Below the pieces are notes generated by a model. It searched no databases. It had not been told where the DNA came from and saw only the letters and a list, made by a program, of their open reading frames with translations. Shown here piece by piece: positions 1 to 11,300 of a stretch of 64,000 nucleotides of DNA. The stretch's first letter is position 1. Each line of letters begins with the position of its first letter. Location: contig JAWNZC010000406.1 of the NCBI GenBank assembly GCA_035771165.1, positions 2,706,001 to 2,770,000 of the forward strand. Direction: 5' to 3'. The DNA is from Paragorgia papillata (lineage: Eukaryota; Cnidaria; Anthozoa; Scleralcyonacea; Coralliidae). The position numbers and the translations under genes are program-made.

Positions 1-262
1 CCATTACAGGTTTGTTATTTATACACACATTAACCCTAGGTTGATCACATATTTAGAAAAATTACTTTTTTTGACGACATATTTAGAAAAAGAACGTATT
101 TTGACGACATATTTAGAAAAAGAACGTATTTTGATGACGTATCTTGGAAAAACATATTTGACGACATACATAGGAAAAAAACATATTTGACGACGTATAT
201 TTGGGAAAAGACGCAGAAGCTGGGAAGGCCCTCTTGAGTCATTCGTTTTGGCGAGGACCCTG
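1..262. repeat. Degenerate tandem gacgacatattt-aaaaa repeat, partial MITE copy
   Basis: About six degenerate copies of a unit resembling gacgacatatttagaaaaa are followed by cctcttgagtcattcgtttt. The same building blocks form the arms of the inverted-repeat element at 56897-57128, so this is likely a rearranged copy cut by the window edge. Confidence 0.6.
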
Positions 263-284
263 TATTTTCATATTCACGGATCCC

Positions 285-756
285 CTGTTCAGTAGGTGCC
301 CGGACACGGTGCCCGGGTACGGGCACTAATGTGAACGCGTTTTAGGGCCAAAAGTGGTGCCCACGTTTGTTACTCAATATTCCTTGTAATTCGAAGGCTT
401 AAAGCCACAAAATAGCCACAAAAGCCATGAAAAGCTTTCTGTGTGAATTACGCTTATCAGATCCAAGGCACCGTGAATGTTAGCCTGGTACCCTGGCCCA
501 ATTTCAAAAGAAATATGGGCCAGGTAACCACTAATTTCATTCTCGCGTCATCGGGGCTAAATCCACTTATGACGATTGCAGTGTTACTCATAGCCACTAA
601 AAACGCGCGAAATTTCAACCAATAGGAAAGCAGATGTCTTTAGTGGTTACCTGGCCTATATTCTTTGATTGGGCCAGGGTACCAGGCTACGTGAATGTGA
701 GCAAGTGGCCCGTACCCGGTGCCCGAGCACCGTACCCGGGCACCTAGTCTGAACAG
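285..756. mobile_element. Non-autonomous TIR element with GC-rich ends
   Basis: The left end (285-328) and right end (705-756) are inverted copies built of gtgcccg/gtacccggg blocks and end in ctgttcag/ctgaacag. A second element is nested at 481-689. The right end stops 24 bp before LDHD exon a. Confidence 0.65.
481..689. mobile_element. Nested MITE, 209 bp, with 9-bp target duplication (MULE-like)
   Basis: The ends form TIRs of about 50 bp that start tagcctggtaccctggccca. Flanking copies of cgtgaatgt at 472-480 and 690-698 are exact 9-bp target duplications. A 9-bp duplication fits Mutator-like elements; no transposase is present. Confidence 0.8.
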
Positions 757-780
757 AGGGTGAGAGACCTTAATTTTTAG

Positions 781-908
781 GTGACCTTATTCAGAGCAAC
801 AACGGTTCTGATTTTATTTGGTCAGAAGAACCTGAAGAAATGAAGAAATTATGGAAAGCGAGACACGATGCGTGGTATGCCACACTTGCTTTGAAACCTG
901 GATCAAAG
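781..908 (+). CDS. LDHD: LDHD exon a (42 full codons)
   Basis: The acceptor is ...taatttttag at 771-780 and the donor is gtaggag at 909. The exon begins with two bases of a split codon and ends in phase 0. It encodes the segment containing [18 protein letters not shown], which matches the LDHD family closely. A TIR element ends only 24 bp before the exon. Confidence 0.92.
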
Positions 909-2329
909 GTAGGAGAATGTTAGTATGCACTTTTTTTATAATTTCTGCCGTCTAAAATATGTTTTCTATTTTAGAGGACAATTTCTTTATGTCACTTATT
1001 TTCGGTGAAAAGCGCTTAAAACCTTAGACCTTTTTGGCGTTAAATCCCTTTTGTTTTAAAACAAGACGCCTAAGTACGGAGAGCCTGAATCGAACGTGAA
1101 TGTGGTGCGTACTTCACACAGGTGTACATATATTTTACGATCAAGAGAGTTGCCAGGCACATCACTTTTAATTAAACTACAAAGCCAGCCAGACATATTC
1201 AAAATCTACCAACAACGTGCAAGAACACCTTGACCAAAAGGCAAAGCTGTTCAACTTTTTGTCCAACTCCTAAAGCGAAAGGAGCAAAGAACTTAATTTA
1301 AGACAACATGTCTCACGGCCTCTCTCCGTCAGACGCAATCTCGTTCCCAGAGCCCACGTTCCCCACCCGGGAAACGAGTACTCTGGGATAATCCGTTTCA
1401 AATCGTTACGTTATTGGTCTGAAGTGACCGGAAGTAGAATTAATAAAACCTAAATAACAAAGATGTCGGACGACAAGACTCCAGTGAAGACGTTGCCGCG
1501 ATCGATATCTTCGCCGTATGTGTGTAGATGCTGTAATTCGAGCTTCGCCAGCAACCCCATTGACTTGTTTGGGGAAAAGTCAAACAAGGAGAACATACTA
1601 TCCAGATTCCACTCGGATATTTATGCATGCATACCTCAACCGGAATAACAAGAATCCTATGATTTGAACGGGTTATCTCAGAGTCTCTCATTTCCCGGGT
1701 GGGGAAATTGCGCCAGACGGCTAACAACTCACCGGAAGCATATATAGTAGCGGAAGTGCAAAAATGCAAAATCGTGACACCCAAAAAACCAAGCCGAAAC
1801 GTAGACTCGGCCTGCCACAGTAGCCCGAGTAATTATTGCATGTAGCTTATAGAACCAACGAAGTTTTTACAAGCATTTGCTTGAAACATATCAAAGAATT
1901 TAAAAATATATAATTATGAAGCTAAGTATATGCTACAAATTACCATAATCATGCAATGTAAAAATTGCTTACAACTCAAAATCTCCATATTTTAGCTAAT
2001 ACAGTCAACAAACATTTTATGTATATTTGAGGGTTGTAAAACACATCAAAATATCAACCTCGCTCCCAGGGCCTTTTTGAAATTATAGGAGGGCGGGAAA
2101 AGGCCCTGGGAACGAGGATTATATATATATATATATATATATAGTTCAATCTACAGACACGGTGTTTCGCTGTACAACAGCTCATCAGTGTAGCTTGGAA
2201 CAATCTGAATGAATTTCATCAATTACTTATACACATGCGATCGTCGGTGACAACCGCATGTGGGACAGCATCGGTGAAATACATTCAGATAGCGTGAAGT
2301 GCGCATGGGCCAAGAGTGCACAAACTTCC

Positions 2330-2391
<62 letters not shown>

Positions 2392-5300
2392 ACCGTGGTT
2401 GCTATGCGTGTTTTCATTGGTTGTTGCCCATGATCTATTAGAGGACAGACACATTGACACGTCAGATCACGTCAGCTGACTTGCTTTTCCCCTTCTTCTT
2501 GCCCCAAAATTCGGCAAGCGTTCCAATAAAAACCTTTTAAATTTTTGTATTGCATAAAACAAATAGATTCCATTTTTTTGTTGTCGGTTCAGTTATAGAT
2601 GCACAGAAGACGTCGCAACGTGGTAAGAACATCAGTGACCCACTCGACTGCGTCTCGTGGGCCACGTTTTTGTTCTTACCACGTTGTGACGTCATCTGTG
2701 CATCTATAACTGAACAGACAACGGCAAAATGGAATCTATTTGTTAAATATATATATATATATATATATATAAGTGAGTTTTGGTTCACGAAATGTTAGAG
2801 AGTGCTCAATACCATATATAGATAGAGCAAAATACAAAGTATGAAGTATAGTTTTACCTTAAGTCTTCGCTACCAGAGGTTTCACTTTAAGGTAAAACTA
2901 TACTTCATACTTTGTATATATATATAATTATGAATGTAGATATGATCCGTAGAAATCGGTTTTGAGCGGATGTTACGCGATATTTTCCCCTTTTTCTTAA
3001 CAAACAAAACACATAGTTTTGAAAAAAGTTGTGAACTTAATTAAATTAGTTTTTTCCCTTTATTACAATGTCTCGATGAAGAGAAATCATTTTCTTGGTA
3101 ATCCGTAATCACCCTTCTATGCGAACACCCTTGTATGTGAACAAGCGTGCAATTAGAAATAATTATAAAAAAAAATTGACTTTCTTAAAATCCGACTAAT
3201 GACGTCATGATGACGTCAGAATTTGCTGTTATGACAACAAAAGCGTACACTACCGTAATTTCTCTATTCAGCCCTCGGGGGGGCTTATTTTTTTCAAGCG
3301 TCTTTGAGGGGGGGAGCTTATTAGACAGGGGGGCTTATTTCAAATAAGTACAAAAGTCTGTTTCTCTTTTCGTTTATCAACTGATGTAAGTACAAAAAGT
3401 CTGATTATCTTCTATTTATCGACTAGATAAAAGTTATGAATAGATTAGTTATTGCTTTATAAAAAATCCTCTATGTTTTTAGTTAATTAGTTTCTGTGAA
3501 TCCAAGGTACGGTCAAAAGCTAACAAATTGCTCGGGATGATACGACGATCAACATTAGAGATGACAGATACTTGTGCTAGAAGATCTCTCTATGTACAGC
3601 TTGTTAGGAGCAATTTTGCCTTTGCCTCCCAAGTATGGTGCCCTCAGTCCGTTGAACTGATGATCAATGACATTGAGAAAGTGCAGCGAAGAGCGACCAA
3701 ATTCTTTTTAAATCTAGGCTTTACAGCCGACGTTCCTTATTTATCTCGACTTAAAGATCTCGATTTACTATACCTATAAGCTATTGCCACGAGTATCTGG
3801 ACTTAGTTTTGCTTTACAAAATTATACACAACCAAACTTCAATTGATGCATATGTTACACCCGTAAACAAATCAAACTTGACTAGTTATAGTTTTATTAT
3901 AAACTGACTCCATTTCGAAGTTTACCAAAATTACAATCCTCCAATCCTCACTTGTCACTTGTCCTTTTTCCTCGCTCGTCTCTCAAAACTCCTCCACGTG
4001 ACCTAAATCATTCTAATTTACAGGGGGGGAGAGCAAGGCGCAGTGCCCTGCTGAAACACTCCCCACCAATAAAGAGGTCTTCCACGACAGTAACAAATAA
4101 TGACTAAAATGTCTGTCCTACTTGTCAATATTGAGTGTTCAACTCCGTTTACAGTTAACTAGTATCAACTATCATGCAGCTAAGTCCAAAAACAAAAGAA
4201 ACAAAATGGTTTATAAATAATAGGCTGGCCACTGTAGTGTGCTAACTCCATTTGGACCACTCCAATAGTGTCGATTGCCCATGTGAGCCAGCAGAAACTG
4301 GTTCCCGTATAGCTGTTGAATGACATGCCCACAATGATAGCACGCATACGGTATTGAGACTGATGTTGATTGCAGCTGGGGCGGTGGGACTGGTATCGGT
4401 TGTAGCTGTACTGGTGGTGGCCAAGGTCCCAATACTGGGTTGACGGAAACTGGAGTCGTTTGTATTGTGGACGTGTAGTAAGGGTCTCCGCCGAGGGCTG
4501 TGTACTGGAACGTCTGTGGTGGATGGCGGGCCCTCTGTGAACGTCCTTGGTTAATCTCAATTTCCGGGTTGGGACCATTCTCTATATTGGGTATCTCCTG
4601 CGGGGCTTGTTGTTCAATCACGACACTTGGAGGTATGATATTCCTCCCTTCCAATGGTTCCACCAGAGGTAATTCTGTCGTAGGGTCTTCCATATGTTCT
4701 CCTGTTGGTTCCATTCTTTCTTCTGGTGGTTCAATTTGCTCTACAGCGATCGGATCTTCAACTTCTAGTTGTCGATTGACTTCTGTTTGATCCCTTGAGG
4801 GTTGTACCACCTCCCATTCCACATGAAAATCATCATCGTCTTCACTTTGGCAATTGTTGTCCTCACTTTGTGGTTTACACTGTCTTGTATTTCCAAGTTG
4901 TTTGCGGTGACTTGTTAGGTCCTTTGCTTGCGGTCCGGCAGCTGGTAAGGAAGCACACGGTAGAAGCTGGTTCCGATGCATGATTCGATGTCTACCATGT
5001 CGTTGACATTCTGGTTTGACCTCGTAAACAGGGCTTGTCCCTTTACGGTTTACCACCACATACACTTGGCTCTCCCAGTGTGACCTTAGTTTCCCCGGTC
5101 CCCCACGTTCACTTAGATTTCTAACCAGCAGTCCAGCACTCTGTCTCCAGGCTGTAATTCAATGCTTGCCATCTGTGTACCGCGATACGCTTTGCTCTGT
5201 GCTTTGGATTTTGCAGAATGCTGTTTCGCGAGTGAATGGGCTTCTTGCATTATTGACGTCCATCTTTTGACGTAGTCGTGGTGACTTATCGGTGTAGACT

Positions 5301-8300
5301 CTGGATATGTGCCAAATATCTCATCCACTGGTAATCTTGGAGTCCTCCCAAACAAGAGGTAAAACGGAGAGTAACTGGTCGCATCATTCTTTGTGCAATT
5401 ATAGGCGTGAACTACCTTATTAACACATTCATGCCATCTGGTCTTCTGGGTTTCCGGAAGTGTCCTTAGCATCGCCAGAAGGGTCTGATTAAATCTCTCA
5501 ACTTGACCATTTCCTTCCGGGTGGTATGGAGTAGTTCGTGATCTTGTCATTCCGCACAATCTTTCGAGTTCATGAAAAAGTTTGTTTTCAAACTCTCGAC
5601 TCCTTGGTCATGATGCATTCGTGAAGGAATTCCGAAGCGAAGTATGAAATCATCAAAGATTTTCGATGCAGCAGTTTTTGCAGACTTGTTACGAGTGGGA
5701 TAAGCCTGAGCGAACCTAGTAAAATGATCCACTATCACTAACATATATTCATAGCCGCCAGCACTCCTCTCCAGATGTACAAAGTCTATTGAGATGAGTT
5801 CAAATGGAGAAGACGTTACGATTGTCGAAAGAGGTGCTCGTGTGGTAATATTAGGGCGACGGTCCTTTAGACAATGGCACACTTTTGTCACGAAATGCGT
5901 AATGTCCCGTATAATGCACGTGTCGCATGAGTTTCGCCACGCTGCTGTTTTATCGAGGGTTTCTCTCCTGCAGTCTTGAAGGCCAGGACCCTTCCAATAC
6001 TGGGATCGTTGTGTTGTGCATCGCGTAGAGTTTCGACAGTAACTTTACCTCGCTGTGGGCTACCAGACATAGTGTGGTCGAGATTAAGCAGATCCACATT
6101 ATCTGTCAATGCTGCTATCCAGATTGTTTCCACTCTGTCCTGACTAGTAATGCTTGATGTAGTGGCATTGACCTCCTCATGTGACGTTTTCTTCGTGCAG
6201 GCTTGAATGTAGTGGTCTATGTCAAAAGGCATCCGAGATAGCGTATCTGCCACTTGATTCAGTTTGCCAGGATGATATTTGATGTCAAAGTTAAAATCCG
6301 CTAACTCGGCCACCCATCGATGACCGGCGGCGTTGAGCTTTGCTGTGGACTGTACATATGTTAAAGGATTATTATCAGTGTACACTGTAAAATGTGGGGC
6401 GAAATACAGGTAATCACGGAAGTGTTCACAAATAGCCCATTTTAAGGCAAGAAACTCTAATTTGCCGTGAGCCAAATCCAATTGGTCGTAGATGGCCCTC
6501 TTTCTCTTGGTAGAGAGCTGCACCAAGCCCATCCTTTGAGGCATCAGTATACAATGTAAATGGTTTGTTGAAATCGGGGTAGCTTAAAACTGGAGGTGTT
6601 ACTAAACAATCCAAAAGGGAGTTCAGTGCTTGCTGATGTTTATCTTCCCACTTGACTTTTGTTGCGGAGCTGGGGCCGCCTTTGGTAGAAGTGTTAGCAT
6701 CCTTTGGAGACTGTAATAGGTCAAACATACATTTAGCAGTTCTTGAAAAATTGGGAATGTATTGCCTGTGGTATCCGAGAAGTCCTAGAAGTTTACGTAC
6801 CTCACCAACTGTTTTAGGATAGGTGTCTTTAAGTGCAATGACAGCTTGAGAACTCGTAGGATCTGGGCGATGACCACTGGATGAGATAATTCGACCAAGA
6901 CAGCTCACCTCTTTCTTAAACAGCCTACATTTCTTTGCCTTTAACTTCACCCCATGTTGGCGTAATCGTTGCAAGACTTTTCGCACATGTTCAATGTGAT
7001 CCTCAAATGTTCTACTAAAAACAATCACGTCATCGATATAAGGAATACAGATTTCATCTCGCAGACCATTAAGACAGCTTTCCATGAAACGTTGGAATTC
7101 CCCGGGTGCATTCCTTAGTCCAAAGGGTAGCCGTATCCACTCATATAGTCCCCAAGGGGTCACAAAAGCTGTAAGATGTTGTGATTCTTGAGCTATAAAG
7201 CCCTGATGATAAGCTTTTCCTTGATCCAACATGCTAAACCAATGATTACCACCTAGGCTCCCCAAGATTTCTTCGACTCTTGGAAGCGGGTGTCTGTCTG
7301 GAAATGTTTTCCTATTCAGTTCTCTGAAATCCACACACAACCGCAGGTCACCAACTTTTCTCCGTACGCAAACAACAGGAGATGAGTATGATGAACGTGA
7401 AGGGCGTATCCATCCTCGGTTTAGCAAGTCTTCAATGTAGTGTTTCACTTCAGAGTACAACGGTCTGGGAACATGTGAATAACATCGCTGCACTGGTTGC
7501 TTGTCAATCAGATTGATGTTCATTTCTAATCCTGGGATACAGCCGATATCTGAGTCATTAACTGAGAATGACTCAGCCTCTTCTATTACCATTTGTTGAG
7601 CTTGTCTTCGTTGTTCTTCCGTGAGGTCTCCTAAGTCAATTTCAGCCAAGAGGTCAGTGCAAGATGTCTGTTCTGTGGTGTTATGGATATTGACGTCACG
7701 ACTGCCCATCAGAAGTTGTTGGGTCTTGTTCCTGTCCTGTAGTGTCCTGCAAACGCACATCCATTGGTGTTACTGACCCAACCAATTGGAGTCTTCCTAT
7801 CACTGTTTTCCCTTTCAACACAATATCATGATTCGTTTCATTGGTTACCTCAATTTTCACACGGCAGGCAGTTCCACTTTGTAATTGGACCAGTGTTTCA
7901 GACATCTCTAGACCAGATGGCCATGGTTTCATTGGGTCTGGCTCAAACAAAGCTGGAGTTTTACAGTTAATCGCCCCAGTATTTGCTCTACATGAAACCA
8001 GCAAGGAACTTGTCTTGGGTATCACAACATTCTGCTTTGTGGTTTTTAGTAGGCAGAGTTCAGGTTCATTTGAAGCTTGAAGGAAGTTAATAAGTGATGA
8101 AATCTTAGAACTGCTGGTGCCTTTGAGACTTGACATAAGGGAGCAGGTAAGATCTTCATGATTATCACTTTCATTATTGTATCCTTTTGTTATTTCTTCA
8201 ATTACGTTGTATCCTATAATCGGTAAATCTAACGATTCTTTAGAGACAAGAAAGGGCACAACAACTTGATGACCATTGGTGGAGGTACACAGTTCAAATG

Positions 8301-11300
8301 TTATGTCCACCCATCCTTCATATGGGATTTTAGTCCCATTCGCTGCTGTTACACACCCTAATTTAGTCTATATTTGTACTCCAGGAAACTTTTCCATGAG
8401 ATACTCCTGTGAAAGAATTGACACATGGGCCCCTGTGTCCCACAGGGCCTCCACTTCAAGACTATTCAACAGACAGTGAATTGTGCACTTACTCCCAACT
8501 AATTTTCCAAGAACAGTTTGCTGTTTTGGCGTTAAATGGCTCACATAAAATCCCTCGTCAGTTGTATTGCTTTGCTCATCAACTTTCAAGTGATTCACGG
8601 CTGTGCAAAGTGGCTTGTGACTATTCCAGTATAACTTCTGACACTGTTTTGAACAGTAAAAAACCAATTTACACCCCGAGCACCGATAAGTTGAACATTT
8701 TCTTTGACACTGGTTACAGCAATGAGACTCATAAGTCTTTTGCTCCGCTACTTCCTGTCCCACGGTCGTAGCAGTCGTCCGTTTCCCGAAGGCTTTGCTT
8801 TTCTACACCTTCTTGCAAAGTGTTCAGACGAACCACATTTAAAACAGTGATCACACGGATCTTTATCCGATTCTTCACAAGATTTACACAAAAATCGCCT
8901 TTGTTTACGATCTGCTAATGAGGGGGTTTGCTAAATCGGCCTGAACGGCTTCGAGAGTTGACTTCAAATTGAACGCCTGATTATTCTTAGCTGTTTTGCT
9001 TTTAGAGGGAAATTGTTCATCACCATAATTGTTAGCTGTATTAACATCTACGTTGCTTACCTTTGTTGTGCGAGGGCTCAGCTTAGCTTTTCTTTCGCCT
9101 TCCACCGACACAATCTTGTTCAGGTTCTCCATCAGTTCCTCGTCGGTTGATCCTGATTTCTGTAAAACTGGTCGGAGTTTATTGCGAATAACCTCATCTC
9201 TCAGACCCGTTTCAACAGCGTGAATAAACAAGGACTGCACCAACGCCGGCTCATATTTCATCATAGCTCCCTCGGCTTTCGATGCAAAAACAACTCTTTC
9301 TCTTAAGGATAATGCGCGAAGAAGAAAATCTTGTGGATTTTCTATTGGGCCCTGTACCATTGTTGTGAGTTCTTGATATAGTTCTGTTCCCGATTTCTCT
9401 TGATAGTGTGCTCGAAGGATCTGGCGTAATTTTGGTAATGTGATATCCGTCATCATTTCCAAATAAGACTTGAGCTTCGAACCAGAGTGAATAGCACGAA
9501 TTACAGCTTCTATTACCTCGCTCTCTTTATATCCTTTTCCCAGGCCACTATCAATCTGGCGAATAAGCCCCACAAACGAAAGGTTATCTTTTTGGTGATC
9601 GCCTCCAACTGTACCAGAGATTTTGAATTCTCTTTTAAGCAGTGCGTTGATGTCTGGCGAGTTGACCACAGACACGGGTGATGTTTGTTTTGCCAAGTTC
9701 ACCTTTTCTTCAGCTTCTTTTAGTAGCTTTGTCTGGTTTTCCATCATTGCTTTGAACTTTCCTTGTAGCTCCTCATACTCTTTCTTTGCGTGTTCATACT
9801 GTTCCGATATTCCCACTGAAACTTCGACGTGTTTTCCTTCGTCCTGAGTGATGAACTCTGACACTTCGTATAAGAAATCGGCTTTGTTTTCGTGCTCAGT
9901 GACAAGTGCGTCGACTTCCTGACGAATCCTCCTTGTGACATGCAGGCGACCCTTGGGTTTCTCTACGCTCACCTCCACTTTAAGAAACTGTGCCAACGTC
10001 TCTAGTTTCTCCAAAGGGAACCCACAAATCTTCGCTTCAATGTCCAACTGGAGATCCTCGATACTCTTGCTTCCAGTTCCAGCCATATTTCCGCCGACAA
10101 CAACAAGGAAATTATTACTCACAACAATCAAACTTGTAATATTTAATTTCTCGTCGGGGTCACCAAATGTTACACCCGTAAATAAATCAGACTTGACTAG
10201 TTATAGTTTTATTATAAACTGACTCCATTTCGAAGTTTACCAAAATTTACCATCCTCCAATCCTCACTCGTCACTTGTCCTTTTTCCTCGCTCGTCTCTC
10301 AAAACTCCTCCACGTGACCTAAATCATTCTAATTTACAGGGGGGGGAGAGCAAGGCGCAGTGCCCTGCTGACATATATGCTCGTCCATCATTAGCACTGC
10401 CTGGAAATACTAGAAGCTCGTCAGCCAACGATACTATTAAACTCCAAGTGCCATTTGCTAAAACTGTTACTTTTCAGACATCTTTTTTCATAAGAGCTTC
10501 TAAGGCTTGGAACATTTTAACTAAAAAACTTCGTCATGGTAACATTCAACCTCGTACCCAGGGTCTTACCTCCGCTCCCCCCTCGCTACGGAAAGACCCT
10601 GGTACACGCTGGTCACGTGCTGCCCAAAATATGGGCAGTACAAAATAAATGTAGTGTGGGTAGGGTGGTACAAAAAACTTTCTCGACTTACCGACCGGAG
10701 TAGTGTTTATACAAAACGCAAAACATCTGGCCAGATGAAATGTCACGACTCACGAAAGGTGCACAACGGCTTGGAGAAACAATCCGAAACGAGATATAAT
10801 TTAATAAGAATGCCAAAGTCTCAAAGATCAATATTTTGCTGGCTTTGTAGCGCTGGCGACATGTGTTATTGATGGGAGAATATTCGTTTTAAGCATTCGA
10901 ATCGCGAGGCTTTTAACTGGACGTATTCACTTAAATATAACGGCAGCTTTCGCGTGTGGTATTCAACAGCGGGAGTTTCTTTATCGGACAAGAAGTTTGT
11001 GACAGCAAAGAAGCAGAAAAATCCATAAGACTCGCCCGCTTTCTTGAAGTATACTGAAAGTACTATTTCTTTAAGTAAACAACACAGCACATTCAGAAAT
11101 GCAGACAGATGACAACAAAGGTTCAACATTTCACCTTTGCTGGAGTTTTTATAAATAGAAAAATGACAATAAGAATCGATTAATCGACTATATATTGTAT
11201 AATTTAAGCACGCAGATTGACGATTATTAAACGAATGGGAACATCAAAAACTTTCTTCATTGTAAACTTAAATAAACACAGCGATTTATTATAAACTAAA

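Larger units (their letters stand above)
3853..10373 (-). mobile_element. Ty3/gypsy LTR retrotransposon, full length but decayed
   Basis: It has two 206-bp LTRs with only about four substitutions and three small indels between them, a tRNA-Trp primer site, a purine-rich tract, and coding for Gag, CCHC knuckle, MYND finger, protease, RT, RNase H and integrase in the usual Ty3/gypsy order on the minus strand. Flanking CATA (3849-3852) and TATA (10374-10377) look like a 4-bp target duplication with one change. It lies inside a LINE fragment whose frame resumes on either side. Several frameshifts and one in-frame stop show the copy is inactive. Near-identical LTRs suggest a fairly recent insertion. 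Confidence 0.95.

Noticed and set aside
2223..2479. Overlapping open frames of repeating Ile-Tyr
   Set aside because: Products of the (AT)n microsatellite.
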